Notes: generated by a model from the sequence alone, not told the origin. Shown: positions 43,987-53,971, counted from the stretch's first letter. The stretch is DNA of 64,000 bases from Rhizobium sophoriradicis (GCF_003939025.1 NZ_RQIH01000011.1:62001-126000), one strand, 5' to 3'. A program made the numbers and translations.

Positions 43987-46044
43987 GCGCCACATGCCGC
44001 GCATACGGGCGCCGACATCGATGCGCACCTGCCGCGCCTGCGCTTGCGCGGCGGCATCCGATTTCACCTGCGGCCAGTTGCAGGCCTCGAAGAATTGCAG
44101 CAGGGTCGCCGGAATGAAGCGGCTGCGCGAGGCATAGACGTGACGGTCGCCCTGGGCGTTCTGCCCATAGGTGAAGAAACGCTGCGGCACGACGAGGTCG
44201 AGACCGTCGCGGGCACGCGTCATCGCCACATAGAGCAGCCGGCGCTCCTCCTCGATTTCGGCGGTGGCGCCGACGGCAAGATCGCTCGGAATGCAGCCGT
44301 CGACGACGTTCAGCATGAAGACCCTCGTCCATTCCTGGCCCTTGGCCGAATGGATGGTCGACAGAATGAGATAGTCCTCGTCGAGCAGCGGCACGCCGGC
44401 CTGGTCGCTGGTCGCATCCGGTGGGTCGAGCGTCAGTTCGGTGAGGAAACGCTCGCGCGAGGCATAACCGCCGGCAATCTGCTCGAGCTGCAGGAGATCG
44501 GCCTGCCGCGTTGCCGCGTCCTCATGCAGCCGTTCCAGATGCGGCGCGTACCATTGCCGCGCCAGCTCGATTTCCGCCGGCCAGCCGGCCTTGCCGGATT
44601 TCATCTCCTGCAGCATCGAAACAAAAGCCGCCCAGTCCTCGCCGCAGCGCGGCGGCGCCGGCATGGCGGCGAGCGCCGTCAGCGGGATTGCATCCTCGGC
44701 CATCAGGTCGAGCGCCTTCTGCGCCGTCGACGGGCCGACGCCCGGCAGGATTTGCATCAGGCGGAAGCCGGCCACCCGGTCGCGCGGGTTCTGGGCGAAG
44801 CGAAGGGCGGCCAGCATGTCCTTGACATGGGCGCTGTCGAGAAATTTCAGCCCGCCGAATTTGACGAAGGGAATATTGCGCCGGGTCAGCTCGACCTCCA
44901 GCGGCCCGCTGTGGTGCGAGGCGCGGAACAGCACCGCCTGCTGCTTGAGCTTGAGGCCCTCTTCGCGATTGTCGAGCACCTTGTCGGCGACATAACGCGC
45001 CTGATCGGCCTCGTCACGCACCGTCACGAGGCGCGGCCGCTCGGCCGATTGCCGCTCGGTCCAGAGATTTTTGGTGAAGCGCTCCGAGGCGAGATCGATG
45101 ACGGCGTTGGCGGCTGTCAGGATCGGCTGCGTCGAGCGATAGTTGCGGTCGAGCGTGACGATATTGGCGGGCGGGCTGAAGGCGGCGGGAAAATCGAGAA
45201 TGTTGCGCACCGTCGCTGCGCGGAAGGAATAGATCGACTGCGCATCGTCGCCGACGACGGTCAGTCCCAGACCGCCGGGCTTCAGCGCCATCAGGATCGA
45301 GGCCTGCAGCCGGTTGGTGTCCTGATATTCGTCGACCAGCACATGGTCGAAACGGCTGCCGATATCCTCGGCAATCACGTTCTCGCCGACCATCTGCGCC
45401 CAATAGAGCAGGAGGTCGTCGTAATCGAGCACGTTCTGGGCCTGCTTGGCCTCGACATAGCAGGCGAAAAGCTCGCGCAGCTGTTTTTCCCACGCCGCGC
45501 ACCAGGGAAAGGCGTCGCGCAGCACCTGGTCGAGCGCCGTCTCCGAATTCACCGCCCTGGAATAAATGGCAAGGCAGGTGCCCTTGGCCGGGAACCGGCT
45601 TTCCGTCTTGGAGAAGCCGAGATCGTGCCGGATCAGGTTCATCAGGTCGGCGCTGTCTTCGCGGTCATGGATGGTGAAATCGGCATCGAGGCCGATCTGC
45701 TTGTTATAGTCGCGCAGCAGCCTGGCGCCGATACCGTGGAAGGTGCCGGACCAGGTGAGCGCATCGGCCATGACGCCGGCCTTCGAACCGAGCACGTCGC
45801 GGCAGATGCGCTCGACGCGCCGCGCCATCTCGGCGGCGGCCCGACGCGAAAAGGTCATCAGCAGGATGCGGCGGGGATCGGCGCCCTTGACGATCAGATG
45901 GGCGACCCGATGCGCCAAGGTATTCGTCTTGCCGGAACCGGCGCCGGCGATGACGAGCAGCGGCCCGGCAATATGGCTGCCGTCGGTGAGCGTGCCGTGC
46001 TCGACGGCCATGCGCTGCTGGGGATTGAGCTTTTCGAGATACAT
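43984..46044 (-). CDS. UvrD/Rep-family ATP-dependent helicase
   Basis: A 686-residue superfamily 1A helicase: the N-terminal LNPQQRMAVEH, Walker A VIAGAGSGKTNTLAHR, motif II LVDEYQDTN, motif III VGDDAQSIYSFR, motif V STIHSAKGQEW and motif VI VAMTRARDGL. It is shorter than UvrD (about 720), and the central domain is not fully typical, so it may be a UvrD paralogue or PcrA-like protein. It is alone on the minus strand. Confidence 0.9.
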   Translation of the reverse strand: MYLEKLNPQQRMAVEHGTLTDGSHIAGPLLVIAGAGSGKTNTLAHRVAHLIVKGADPRRILLMTFSRRAAAEMARRVERICRDVLGSKAGVMADALTWSGTFHGIGARLLRDYNKQIGLDADFTIHDREDSADLMNLIRHDLGFSKTESRFPAKGTCLAIYSRAVNSETALDQVLRDAFPWCAAWEKQLRELFACYVEAKQAQNVLDYDDLLLYWAQMVGENVIAEDIGSRFDHVLVDEYQDTNRLQASILMALKPGGLGLTVVGDDAQSIYSFRAATVRNILDFPAAFSPPANIVTLDRNYRSTQPILTAANAVIDLASERFTKNLWTERQSAERPRLVTVRDEADQARYVADKVLDNREEGLKLKQQAVLFRASHHSGPLEVELTRRNIPFVKFGGLKFLDSAHVKDMLAALRFAQNPRDRVAGFRLMQILPGVGPSTAQKALDLMAEDAIPLTALAAMPAPPRCGEDWAAFVSMLQEMKSGKAGWPAEIELARQWYAPHLERLHEDAATRQADLLQLEQIAGGYASRERFLTELTLDPPDATSDQAGVPLLDEDYLILSTIHSAKGQEWTRVFMLNVVDGCIPSDLAVGATAEIEEERRLLYVAMTRARDGLDLVVPQRFFTYGQNAQGDRHVYASRSRFIPATLLQFFEACNWPQVKSDAAAQAQARQVRIDVGARMRGMWR

Positions 46045-46146
46045 CCAGCCGTCCGGTCGGGCTCCCGCAGAATCACTGCAAGAAGATTAGATGTTCCTTG
46101 AATGTTCGCGATTGTCGGCGATGTCAAGTCGGGAACCGGGCAATCC

Positions 46147-46413
46147 TCAATCGGGGAAATCCGGCCCCACCTCGCGGCGCACCAGCTTCAGGCTGCGGTC
46201 CGGCTGAAGAATATAGGTCTCCTCCACGCGCTGGCCGCTCTCATTGTAGAACTGGTTGTAAACGGCGCTGCCGACCGGCGACTTGGTCAGCTTGGTTCGC
46301 GGTTGGCCGCCATAGGTGATGCTGCCGGGGATGGGTTCGAGCGCCGGACTGTCGGCCGAGGAGCAGCCGGCCAGCAGGGCGCCGGCAAAAAGGGCGGGCA
46401 GTAGCGCTTTCAT
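46147..46413 (-). CDS. Small lipoprotein, unknown function
   Basis: An 88-residue lipoprotein: signal peptide MKALLPALFAGALLAGC with lipobox at Cys17, then a short mature domain with YGGQPRTKLTKSPVGSAVYNQFYNESGQRVEETYILQPDRSLKL, which looks like a beta-rich domain. The ATG at 46413 has GAGGA at nine bases; a second ATG nine bases upstream overlaps that site. The downstream neighbour is the UvrD-type helicase on the same strand (about 100 bp away). Confidence 0.75.
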   Translation of the reverse strand: MKALLPALFAGALLAGCSSADSPALEPIPGSITYGGQPRTKLTKSPVGSAVYNQFYNESGQRVEETYILQPDRSLKLVRREVGPDFPD

Positions 46414-46581
46414 CGTCGTCATTCCTCTCAGACTGCAGCCAGATATGGAACGGCGGTGCCTTCCGCCAAGGGTGCAGCACCACACAGTGAGAATATCACT
46501 TGCACATCCCAGGGCCTGGCAACGGAACCAAAACGCCCTCCCAAGTGTTGAAATGCCGGATCTGAAACGCTGGAGACCATC

Positions 46582-46845
46582 ATGCAGACGCCTCTTCGCC
46601 TCTGGGCGCCCACTCTGATCATCGGCTGCGGTGTCTTTGCCGGCTCGGCCTATGCCTCGCTCGAAACCGGCACGGATTATTCCGCGCTTCCGAAGGACCA
46701 GATCGCGCTCAACGAATATACCGAAACGACCGCCTGCACGCCTGTAGAGCCGCACTATCTGCCGTCCTTCATCCGCACGGGCGACGGCACGATCATCGGT
46801 GTCGGGTATATCGAGGTGGAAAATGCGGGTGACGCGGCCTGCTGA
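46582..46845 (+). CDS. Small exported protein, unknown function
   Basis: An 87-residue protein with a signal peptide (about 1-25, ending AYAS) and a mature part with two Cys (ACTPVEP and the penultimate residue), suggesting a disulfide. GGAG precedes the ATG at 46582. No recognised family. Confidence 0.6.
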   Translation: MQTPLRLWAPTLIIGCGVFAGSAYASLETGTDYSALPKDQIALNEYTETTACTPVEPHYLPSFIRTGDGTIIGVGYIEVENAGDAAC

Positions 46846-46862
46846 AAATCCGATCTGCTCTG

Positions 46863-46910
46863 AAGCATGATGCCGAGAAGTGTCGGCGGTTGTCGGACGA
46901 CATCCATGCC
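46863..46910. repeat. Composite intergenic repeat, copy B (module 2)
   Basis: AGCATGATGCCGAGAAGTG...CGGACGACATCCATGC, a diverged copy of module 2 at 43873-43921, directly after the small exported protein gene. Confidence 0.65.
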
Positions 46911-47051
46911 TGGCCGTTCGAACGAGGCTCGCCTGCGTTTTGGGTGACGAGCCTCTGACCATCATCATGATGGCTGGGTGTTTTCTATCGAAACAGCTGT
47001 CTCAGGCGCAACGCCTTTTGCGCCCAAACCCGGCAACGGCTCGATCCAGGG

Positions 47052-47066
47052 TTAAGTGAAAATTAA
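47052..47066. promoter_or_regulatory. CtrA-box-like sequence
   Basis: TTAA, seven bases (GTGAAAA), TTAA matches the alphaproteobacterial CtrA consensus half-site arrangement. There is no plus-strand gene close downstream, and the minus-strand DUF982 gene ends nearby at 47130, so its function is doubtful. Confidence 0.3.
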
Positions 47067-47129
47067 ACAATGTATCGTTCCGGCACGCCTTGCCGAACAG
47101 ATCAAAAACGGCCGGACGTCCTTGCCGTG

Positions 47130-47372
47130 CTAATGCAGCTTCAGCTTCGCCTCTTCAGCCGCCGCCAGGAATTCGGCTCTTGCCTCTTCCACGCTCTTCC
47201 GTCCGTCGAGTGCTGCCCGACAGGTGCTGCGCGCCTTGATATAATGCAGTCCGCGCGCGCTCGGCCAGAGATCCGCCAGACATTTCAGCGCATCGAACGG
47301 CCCGTTGACGGTTCGCGCATCGGCCCCTTCGAAGCCGACCTTGACCGGGTCGTGCCATTTTTCAGTTGCCAT
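47130..47372 (-). CDS. DUF982 family protein
   Basis: An 80-residue protein matching DUF982, a family found almost only in rhizobia: MATEKWHDPVKVGFEGADARTVNGPFDALKCLADLWPSARG, then CRAALDGRKSVEEARAEFLAA. Function unknown. The start at 47372 is preceded by GGGAGGAGC. Confidence 0.85.
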   Translation of the reverse strand: MATEKWHDPVKVGFEGADARTVNGPFDALKCLADLWPSARGLHYIKARSTCRAALDGRKSVEEARAEFLAAAEEAKLKLH

Positions 47373-47691
47373 CGATGCTCCTCCCGGGTTTCGACAGAAC
47401 TACGGTGCAGCGCCCGCCTATCCTCAGGCGAGACACGGCCATGATAGCCATTCTAGCGAGATTTTTGCGGTCAACAATGGTGAATCGTTTGTTGCTGGTG
47501 AAACGGAAATGCCACTTGGCGACACGGGGATCGTAGGATTCCGAAGGGGACGCCCGTACGCGAAGGAGAGGCCTTCAATAAACCATAAGGTGCAGGCCCG
47601 TATCGCTGATCCATGCTCCGCAAGCTAAGAGCTCAATATGTGGTTAGGCCGAAATCTGATCCAGACTGCTATTTTCTAGAGCGCACTGGCA
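47373..47691. other. No gene recognised
   Basis: I see no convincing gene, tRNA or hairpin here. It is AT-richer than flanking genes and probably carries the DUF982 promoter at its left end. Confidence 0.45.
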
Positions 47692-48081
47692 ATGCCGCCT
47701 CTTGCCCACGGCGCGGAGATATCGGCTGAAGAAGCCTTCCTCGTCCATATTTCCATCGAAACTGTCCCGCGAATGCAGCGGGAATATCTGCGGGTCAACC
47801 TTCAGCGGCTGGGGAAGAGGGAGACGATAGATATCGCCTCCCATGTGGCATCAGAGAGTGTTGATCGATGGTATGTAGAGGGCATATTTGACTGGGTTAA
47901 TGGACTGCCCCACGAACCAATTCCAGGTGAAGAAGTTGTGGTAACTGGCGAATTGGTCGAACGGTGGCAGTTATCCCCGTTCCGACCCTATTATCTCGAA
48001 GCGACCGAAATCCCCGATTGTACGGGCATGCTGTCCGCTTCCTGCGGATGGCTGCCCCTCACCCTAACCCTCTCCCCGTAA
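47692..48081 (+). CDS. Hypothetical protein, perhaps truncated by a repeat
   Basis: A 129-residue frame. The central part (about 15-105, with VPRMQREYLRVNLQRLGKRETIDIA and VNGLPHEPIPGEEVVVTGELVERWQ) looks protein-like, but no ribosome site is evident and a TAG codon stands four codons before the ATG. The last ten residues (about LPLTLTLSP) and the stop are provided by the repeat at 48053-48195. It may be a decayed gene whose C-terminus was replaced. Not recognised. Confidence 0.35.
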   Translation: MPPLAHGAEISAEEAFLVHISIETVPRMQREYLRVNLQRLGKRETIDIASHVASESVDRWYVEGIFDWVNGLPHEPIPGEEVVVTGELVERWQLSPFRPYYLEATEIPDCTGMLSASCGWLPLTLTLSP

Positions 48082-48195
48082 ACGGGGCGAGGGGACGTGC
48101 CCTGCTAGGGGCCAGCGAGGGACGGAGACGTTGCGGCATATCCCCTTCGCCCCGTTTACGGGGAGAAGGTGGCGGCAGCCGGATGAGGGGCGGCC
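48053..48195. repeat. Palindromic intergenic mosaic repeat (RIME-like), copy 2
   Basis: Same layout and most of the same sequence as 19528-19676: CCCTCACCC, CTCTCCCCGT...ACGGGGCGAGGGG, then CCCTTCGCCCCG...CGGGGAGAAGG and GGATGAGGGGC. It lies between a hypothetical ORF and the tRNA-Thr gene. Confidence 0.8.
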
Positions 48196-48233
48196 GGGCA
48201 CACGAGATATGATGTTATTGCCTGAAAGAAAAC

Positions 48234-48308
48234 TGGTGCTGCCGAGTGGGATTGAACCACCGACCTCACCCTTACCAAGGGTGTGCTCTACCACTGAGCT
48301 ACGGCAGC
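48234..48308 (-). tRNA. tRNA-Thr (anticodon GGT)
   Basis: A 75-nt tRNA with encoded CCA. The acceptor stem is GCTGCCG/CGGCAGC, the D arm is GCTC...GAGC, the anticodon loop is TTGGTAA within CACCC/GGGTG, and the T loop is TTCAATC. The anticodon is GGT, for threonine ACC/ACU codons. Confidence 0.95.
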
Positions 48309-48463
48309 AGGACCAGGACCCGTGCGAGCCGGGTGGCTCAATCGGGGGAACGGGGCGGCTATTGCCACAGCTTGACGACAAGCGCAAGCCGCAAATTCCA
48401 ACTTCGCGTGGATTGCGATGCGGGGGCCTTTTGGATCGGCGCGAATTCGGTTAATCCTGTGAC

Positions 48464-48658
48464 ATGAACGACAAGACCGAAACCGGCCACCAGAGCCGCA
48501 AAGAGGCAATCGAGGCACAGGCGAAACTGCGCCGCGAGCGCGCCGCCGAAAAGCTCAGGGAAAATCTCAGCCGACGCAAACAGCAGGTGCGCGCCCGCCG
48601 TTCCGGCCAGGCCGACGAAACAAATGGGCTGCCCGCCGCAAAAATGGACGAATCGTAA
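48464..48658 (+). CDS. Small basic protein upstream of murA
   Basis: A 64-residue, highly charged, Arg/Lys/Glu/Gln-rich protein (KEAIEAQAKLRRERAAEKLRENLSRRKQQVRARR), predicted to be one long helix. No strong ribosome site is visible. Similar short proteins precede murA in rhizobia, from memory. Function unknown. Confidence 0.6.
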   Translation: MNDKTETGHQSRKEAIEAQAKLRRERAAEKLRENLSRRKQQVRARRSGQADETNGLPAAKMDES

Positions 48659-48750
48659 TGTTCCGTCCGGCACGAATTGAAGCCTCTTAAGAAATCCCCT
48701 AAACACCCTCACTCCTCTTTCAAGCCAGAACTTTCAGGAAGTAAGCGCAC

Positions 48751-50043
48751 ATGGATCGTATCAGAATCGTCGGCGGTAATGAGCTGAATGGCATCATTCA
48801 GATTTCCGGCGCCAAGAATGCCGCACTGCCGCTGATGATCGCCTCGCTTCTGACCAGCGACACGCTGACGCTGGAAAACGTGCCGCATCTGGCCGATGTC
48901 GAACTTCTGATGCGCATCCTCGGCAATCATGGCGTCGACGTCGCCGTCAACGGCCGCCGCGAGCGCCAGGAGGATTCCTACGCCCGCACGATCCATTTCA
49001 CCTGCCGCACCATCGTCGATACCACCGCTTCCTATGAACTGGTCTCGAAGATGCGCGCCTCTTTCTGGGTCATCGGCCCGCTCCTGGCGCGCGAAGGCCA
49101 TTGCCGGGTGTCGCTGCCGGGCGGCTGCGCCATCGGCACACGCCCCGTCGATCTCTTCATCGAAGGCCTGACGGCGCTCGGCGCGACCATGGAGATCGAT
49201 GCCGGTTACATCAACGCCAAGGCCCCGGATGGCGGCCTGATCGGCGCGCGCTACACCTTCCCGAAGGTTTCCGTCGGCGCCACCCATGTGATGATGATGG
49301 CGGCGACCCTTGCCCGCGGCACGACTGTCATAGGCAATGCCGCCCGCGAACCTGAAGTCGTCGATCTCGCCAACTGCCTGAACGCCATGGGCGCCAAGAT
49401 CTCCGGCGCGGGCACCGCGACCATCACCATCGAAGGCGTCACCTCGCTGTCCGGCGCCCGCCACCGCGTCCTGCCGGATCGCATCGAGACCGGCACCTAC
49501 GCCATGGCCGTCGCCATGGCCGGCGGCGATGTCGTGCTGGAAAATACCGATGTGTCGCTGCTCGAAACCGCGCTGGAAACGCTGCGCCGCGCCGGCGCGG
49601 ACATTTCCGCGACCAACAACGGCATGCGCATCAAGCGCAACGGCGCCGGCATCAAGCCGGTCGATATCGTCACCGATCCCTTCCCGGGTTTCCCGACCGA
49701 CCTGCAGGCGCAGTTCATGGCGCTGATGACCCGCTCCTCCGGCATCTCGCACGTCACCGAGACCATCTTCGAAAACCGCTTCATGCACGTGCAGGAGCTT
49801 GCCCGGCTCGGCGCCAGGATCACGCTGTCCGGCCAGACGGCGAAGATCGAAGGTGTCCAGCGCCTGCGCGGCGCGCCTGTTATGGCGACCGATCTGCGCG
49901 CTTCCGTTTCGCTCGTCATCGCCGGCCTTGCCGCCGAGGGCGAAACCACGGTCTCCCGCGTCTATCATCTCGACCGCGGTTTCGAGCGGCTCGAGGAGAA
50001 GCTGACCCGCTGCGGCGCCGTCGTCCAGCGCATCAGCGAGTAA
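48751..50043 (+). CDS. murA: UDP-N-acetylglucosamine 1-carboxyvinyltransferase
   Basis: A 430-residue MurA. It transfers enolpyruvate from PEP to UDP-GlcNAc, the first committed step of peptidoglycan synthesis. The opening [29 protein letters not shown] holds the conserved Lys/Asn pair. The loop Cys126 in [15 protein letters not shown] is the fosfomycin target, and the later [13 protein letters not shown] and [18 protein letters not shown] are conserved. Length normal. AGGAAG precedes the start. It is the first of a conserved run extending to tRNA-Phe. Confidence 0.97.
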   Translation: MDRIRIVGGNELNGIIQISGAKNAALPLMIASLLTSDTLTLENVPHLADVELLMRILGNHGVDVAVNGRRERQEDSYARTIHFTCRTIVDTTASYELVSKMRASFWVIGPLLAREGHCRVSLPGGCAIGTRPVDLFIEGLTALGATMEIDAGYINAKAPDGGLIGARYTFPKVSVGATHVMMMAATLARGTTVIGNAAREPEVVDLANCLNAMGAKISGAGTATITIEGVTSLSGARHRVLPDRIETGTYAMAVAMAGGDVVLENTDVSLLETALETLRRAGADISATNNGMRIKRNGAGIKPVDIVTDPFPGFPTDLQAQFMALMTRSSGISHVTETIFENRFMHVQELARLGARITLSGQTAKIEGVQRLRGAPVMATDLRASVSLVIAGLAAEGETTVSRVYHLDRGFERLEEKLTRCGAVVQRISE

Positions 50044-50137
50044 CAGAGACCTTCATTCCGGTTGCGAAATCGGTCGCAGCATCTTATTTCCCTTGTCTAA
50101 CGCATCGCCATTCCGGCGGTGCCTGTTAAAAGCAACA

Positions 50138-50185
50138 GCATGATGTCGTCCGAAAAGCGCTCACACTTTTCGGCATCATGCTCTA
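50138..50185. repeat. Composite intergenic repeat, copy C (module 2)
   Basis: GCATGATGTCGTCCGAAAAG...CACTTTTCGGCATCATGCTC: the module-2 palindrome of 43873-43921 in inverse orientation, placed 14 bp before the DUF2948 start. Confidence 0.75.
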
Positions 50186-50199
50186 GGGATTGAGCCTGA

Positions 50200-50631
50200 A
50201 TGACCGACCTGAAGCTTGTTGCGCTCGATGACGAGGACCTCGCGATCATTTCCGCGCATATGCAGGATAGCGTCTTCAAGGTCGGTGACATCGACTGGTC
50301 GCCGCGCGGTGCCCAGTTCGCGCTTGCCGCCAATCGCTTCGTCTGGGAAAGTGCCATGCGCAAGCGCAGAGGGTTCGAGCGCCGCCGCGCTGCCTTGGTT
50401 TTCAAGCGGGTCCTGGCCGTGCGTTCGCTCGGCATCGATCGTGGTGAGCGAGATGAAGTGCTGTCGCTCCTGGCGCTGCGCTTCGAGAAGAAGGGCGAGG
50501 GGCCGGATGGCACGGTCGAGCTGGCGCTGTCGGGCAACGCCTCGATTGCGCTCGATGTCGAATGCATCGAGGTGCAGATGGCCGATATCGGCGGTGCATG
50601 GCAGGCGGCTTCCAAGCCGCGCCATCCCTGA
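50200..50631 (+). CDS. DUF2948 family protein
   Basis: A 143-residue protein matching alphaproteobacterial DUF2948: LKLVALDDEDLAIISAHMQDSVFKVGDIDW, then RFVWESAMRKRRGFERRRAALVFKRV and FEKKGEGPDGTVELALSGNASIALDVECIEVQMADIGGAW. Function unknown. It sits between murA and hisD in the same order seen in related genomes. Confidence 0.9.
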   Translation: MTDLKLVALDDEDLAIISAHMQDSVFKVGDIDWSPRGAQFALAANRFVWESAMRKRRGFERRRAALVFKRVLAVRSLGIDRGERDEVLSLLALRFEKKGEGPDGTVELALSGNASIALDVECIEVQMADIGGAWQAASKPRHP

Positions 50632-50682
50632 CGCGCAAGACGTTTGAATGTTGCGGTTTCGAGTTGAGAAGGAATATCGGCC

Positions 50683-51981
50683 TTGGCAATCTGGCTGGAT
50701 CAGGCATCGGAAGGTTTCGAGCAGCATTTCGCCGCTTTCCTGACGACGAAGCGCGAAGTCTCCGAGGATGTGAATGCCGTCGCGCGCGCCATTATCGATG
50801 ACGTCAGGGCCCGCGGCGATGTGGCGCTTGCCGAATATTCGCTGAAATTCGACGGCATCGACTTCGCCACCGTGCCGATGCGCGTCACGCCTGAAGAGAT
50901 CGACGCCGCCGTCGAGGCGGTGCCGTCGGAAGTGCTGGGCGCGCTGAAGCTCGCGGCGCTCCGCATCGAATCCCATCATCGCCGGCAGCTGCCGAAGGAC
51001 GATATCTACGAGGACGATCTCGGCGTCCGTCTCGGCTCGCGCTGGACGGCGATCGAGGCGGTCGGGCTCTACGTCCCGGGCGGCACTGCGAGTTATCCGA
51101 GTTCGGTGCTGATGAACGCCGTGCCGGCCAAGGTCGCCGGCGTCGACCGCATCGTCATTGCCGTTCCGGCCACCGGCGGCGCCGTCAATCCGGCGGTGCT
51201 CGCCGCCGCCAGGCTCGCCGGCGTGACCGAGATCTACCGCGTCGGCGGCGCCCAGGCGATCGCCGCTCTCGCCTACGGCACCGAGACGATTGCGCCGGTC
51301 GCCAAGATCACCGGGCCCGGCAACGCCTATGTCGCCGCCGCCAAGCGCCACGTCTTCGGCACCGTCGGCATCGATATGATCGCCGGTCCGTCCGAAGTGC
51401 TGGTCATTGCCGACAAGGACAACAATCCCGATTGGATCGCCGCCGATCTTTTGGCGCAGGCCGAGCACGATGCCAGCGCCCAGGCGATCCTGATCACCGA
51501 TGATGTCGAATTCGGCAAAGCGGTGGAGCAGGCGGTCGAACGCCAGCTGCAGACGCTGAACCGCGCGGATACGGCAGCCGCCAGCTGGCGCGACTTCGGC
51601 GCGGTCATCCTCGTGGCCGATCTGAAACAGGCCATTCCGCTCGCCAATCGCATCGCTGCCGAACATCTCGAGCTTGCCGTCGCCGATCCGGACCGGCTGC
51701 TCGACGGCATCCGCAATGCCGGCGCGATCTTCATCGGCGCCCATACACCCGAAGTGATCGGCGATTATGTCGGCGGGTCGAACCATGTGCTGCCGACGGC
51801 GCGTTCGGCGCGCTTCTCCTCCGGTCTTTCGGTGCTCGATTTCGTCAAGCGCACCTCGATCCTGCGCCTTGGGCCGGGTGAGCTGCGCACCCTCGGCCCG
51901 GCAGCGATCGCGCTTGCGGTCTCCGAAGGTCTCGATGCCCATGCGCGATCGGTCGCGATCCGCCTCAACCTCGAAAGGTGA
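50683..51981 (+). CDS. hisD: Histidinol dehydrogenase
   Basis: A 432-residue enzyme that oxidises histidinol to histidine in two NAD-dependent steps using zinc. It shows [83 protein letters not shown] with the zinc ligands, and [25 protein letters not shown]. The start is TTG at 50683, with AAGGA nine bases upstream; no in-frame ATG fits as well. UPF0262 follows 4 bp after the stop. Confidence 0.96.
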   Translation: MAIWLDQASEGFEQHFAAFLTTKREVSEDVNAVARAIIDDVRARGDVALAEYSLKFDGIDFATVPMRVTPEEIDAAVEAVPSEVLGALKLAALRIESHHRRQLPKDDIYEDDLGVRLGSRWTAIEAVGLYVPGGTASYPSSVLMNAVPAKVAGVDRIVIAVPATGGAVNPAVLAAARLAGVTEIYRVGGAQAIAALAYGTETIAPVAKITGPGNAYVAAAKRHVFGTVGIDMIAGPSEVLVIADKDNNPDWIAADLLAQAEHDASAQAILITDDVEFGKAVEQAVERQLQTLNRADTAAASWRDFGAVILVADLKQAIPLANRIAAEHLELAVADPDRLLDGIRNAGAIFIGAHTPEVIGDYVGGSNHVLPTARSARFSSGLSVLDFVKRTSILRLGPGELRTLGPAAIALAVSEGLDAHARSVAIRLNLER

Positions 51982-51985
51982 GGGC

Positions 51986-52459
51986 ATGGCGGCGGGCGAT
52001 TTCCGGCTTTGCGACGTCGTCCTCGACGATACGATCGGCCGTTCGACGCCCGATGTCGAGCATGAGCGCGCCGTCGCCATCTTCGATCTGATCGAGGAAA
52101 ACAGCTTTGCGCCGATCGGCCATGCCGGCGGCCCCTACCGGCTGAACATCTCGCTGGTCGATTCGAAGCTGGTCTTCGCCATCACCACCGAAGAGGGCGG
52201 CAATGTCGCCACCCATATCCTGTCGCTCACGCCTTTCCGGCGGATCGTCAAGGATTACTTCATGATCTGCGAGAGCTATTATGAAGCGATCCGTTCGGCG
52301 ACGCCGAGCCGCATCGAGGCGATCGATATGGGCCGGCGCGGCATCCACAACGAGGGGTCGCAGACGCTGAGGGACAGGCTGGCCGGCAAGATCGAAGTGG
52401 ATTTCGACACCGCCCGGCGGCTGTTTACCCTGGTCTGCGTGCTCTACTGGCGCGGATGA
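51986..52459 (+). CDS. UPF0262 family protein
   Basis: A 157-residue protein matching UPF0262: [29 protein letters not shown], then MAAT-free core with [19 protein letters not shown] and [45 protein letters not shown]. Function unknown but gene order after hisD is conserved in rhizobia. It overlaps the next gene by 4 bp (52456-52459). Confidence 0.9.
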   Translation: MAAGDFRLCDVVLDDTIGRSTPDVEHERAVAIFDLIEENSFAPIGHAGGPYRLNISLVDSKLVFAITTEEGGNVATHILSLTPFRRIVKDYFMICESYYEAIRSATPSRIEAIDMGRRGIHNEGSQTLRDRLAGKIEVDFDTARRLFTLVCVLYWRG

Positions 52460-52941
52460 CGGAGATGGAGCTCGCCGCCGACGTTGGGGAGGGAAAGAGG
52501 CCGGGCGCCATCCTCTTCATGTGCGGGATGAACGCCATCCGCTCGCCGATGGCGGAAATCATTGCCCGTAGCATTCTGCCCTCCAATACCTATATAAGGT
52601 CGGCCGGCGTTCGCGCCGGCGAGCGCGATCCCTTCGTCGATGTCGTGCTCGAGGAGATCGGGCTTTCCCTCGGGCGCCGCCAGCCGCAGACGCTTGATGA
52701 GCTCGAGGACGATTATTTCGATCTGATCATCACGCTGTCGCCGCAGGCCCATCACGCCGCACTCGAGCTGACGCGGTCGAATGCAATCGACGTCGTCTAC
52801 TGGCCGACCATGGACCCGACGGTTGTCACAGGAACGCGCGAGCAGATTCTCGAGAGCTATCGCGAGGTCCGCAATCACCTGGCCGGTCTCATCGAAAGCC
52901 GGCTGCTGAAACGAAATGGCATTGCCGCGCAATCGGCGTGA
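52456..52941 (+). CDS. Low-molecular-weight phosphatase family protein
   Basis: A 161-residue LMW-PTP/arsenate reductase-like protein. The P-loop Cys23-GMNAI-Arg29 (Cx5R) lacks the second Cys of typical LMW-PTPs. The rest of the fold is present ([53 protein letters not shown]). It may be a phosphatase of unknown target. Co-translated with UPF0262 and upstream of infA. Confidence 0.85.
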   Translation: MTEMELAADVGEGKRPGAILFMCGMNAIRSPMAEIIARSILPSNTYIRSAGVRAGERDPFVDVVLEEIGLSLGRRQPQTLDELEDDYFDLIITLSPQAHHAALELTRSNAIDVVYWPTMDPTVVTGTREQILESYREVRNHLAGLIESRLLKRNGIAAQSA

Positions 52942-53063
52942 AAACAAATGACGGAAAGCCCGATCAACAAGGTTCACAAACCCGCCTTGATTGTGTAGTT
53001 TCCGCCCAAATTTAAAGGCGCGCGCTGCGCTGCCTCTTCAACCCACAGGAAGAAAACCACTAT

Positions 53064-53282
53064 ATGCCGAAAGAAGAAGTCCTCGAATTCCCGGGAATCG
53101 TCACCGAACTTCTGCCGAATGCGACGTTTCGCGTGAAGCTCGAAAACGAACACGAGATCATCGCCCATACCGCCGGCCGCATGCGCAAGAACCGCATCCG
53201 CGTTCTCGCCGGCGACAAGGTGCTTGTGGAAATGACGCCCTACGATCTGACCAAGGGCCGCATCACCTACCGTTTCAAGTAA
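53064..53282 (+). CDS. infA: Translation initiation factor IF-1
   Basis: A 72-residue S1/OB-fold factor with the conserved sequence: [72 protein letters not shown] in parts. It binds the 30S A site in initiation. AGGAAG precedes the start. Maf follows 55 bp later. Confidence 0.98.
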   Translation: MPKEEVLEFPGIVTELLPNATFRVKLENEHEIIAHTAGRMRKNRIRVLAGDKVLVEMTPYDLTKGRITYRFK

Positions 53283-53337
53283 GCTTGCCCGAGGTCCTGC
53301 AAGCGGTTTTCTCCCGTCTGCCGATGGTCGAGGTTCC

Positions 53338-53958
53338 ATGGCGCTGAAATACAAGCTCATTCTCGCCTCGGGCTCTCCCCGTCGCGTCGACCTGCTAAAC
53401 CAGGCAGGCATCGAACCTTCGCGCCTGATGCCGATGGATATCGACGAGACGCCGAAGAAGTCGGAGCATCCGCGTTCGCTCGCCCGCAGGCTTTCGGCCG
53501 AGAAGGCGGAAGCGGCGCTCGCTGCCATCAAGGGCGATATCACCTGGAAGGGCAGTTATATCCTCTCCGCCGATACGGTGGTTGCCGTCGGCCGGCGCAT
53601 TCTCGGCAAGGCCGAGTTCGCCGACGAGGCGCTGAGCTCGCTCCATCTTCTGTCGGGACGCAACCATCTCGTCTATACCGGCGTTTGTCTGGTGACGCCG
53701 GATCGCAAGATCCGCCAGAAAATCGTCGAGACAAAGGTGCGCTTCAAGCGGCTGTCCGGCTTTGAGATCGAGAACTACCTGGCCTCCGGCCAGTGGCGCG
53801 GCAAGGCAGGCGCCTACGGCATCCAAGGCCTTGCCGGCACCTTCGTGCAGAAGATGGTGGGCTCCTACACCAATGTCGTCGGCCTGCCGCTTTATGAAAC
53901 CATTGTGCTTCTGACCGGCGAAGGCTTCGATGTGCATAGCCGGTGGCCCGAGGCCTGA
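53338..53958 (+). CDS. Maf-like nucleotide pyrophosphatase
   Basis: A 206-residue Maf/Ham1-fold protein: [20 protein letters not shown] near the start, then [56 protein letters not shown]. The family hydrolyses non-canonical or UTP/dTTP nucleotides and affects septum formation. It follows infA and precedes yacG. Confidence 0.92.
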   Translation: MALKYKLILASGSPRRVDLLNQAGIEPSRLMPMDIDETPKKSEHPRSLARRLSAEKAEAALAAIKGDITWKGSYILSADTVVAVGRRILGKAEFADEALSSLHLLSGRNHLVYTGVCLVTPDRKIRQKIVETKVRFKRLSGFEIENYLASGQWRGKAGAYGIQGLAGTFVQKMVGSYTNVVGLPLYETIVLLTGEGFDVHSRWPEA

Positions 53959-53971
53959 GCCCGCGGCCGAC

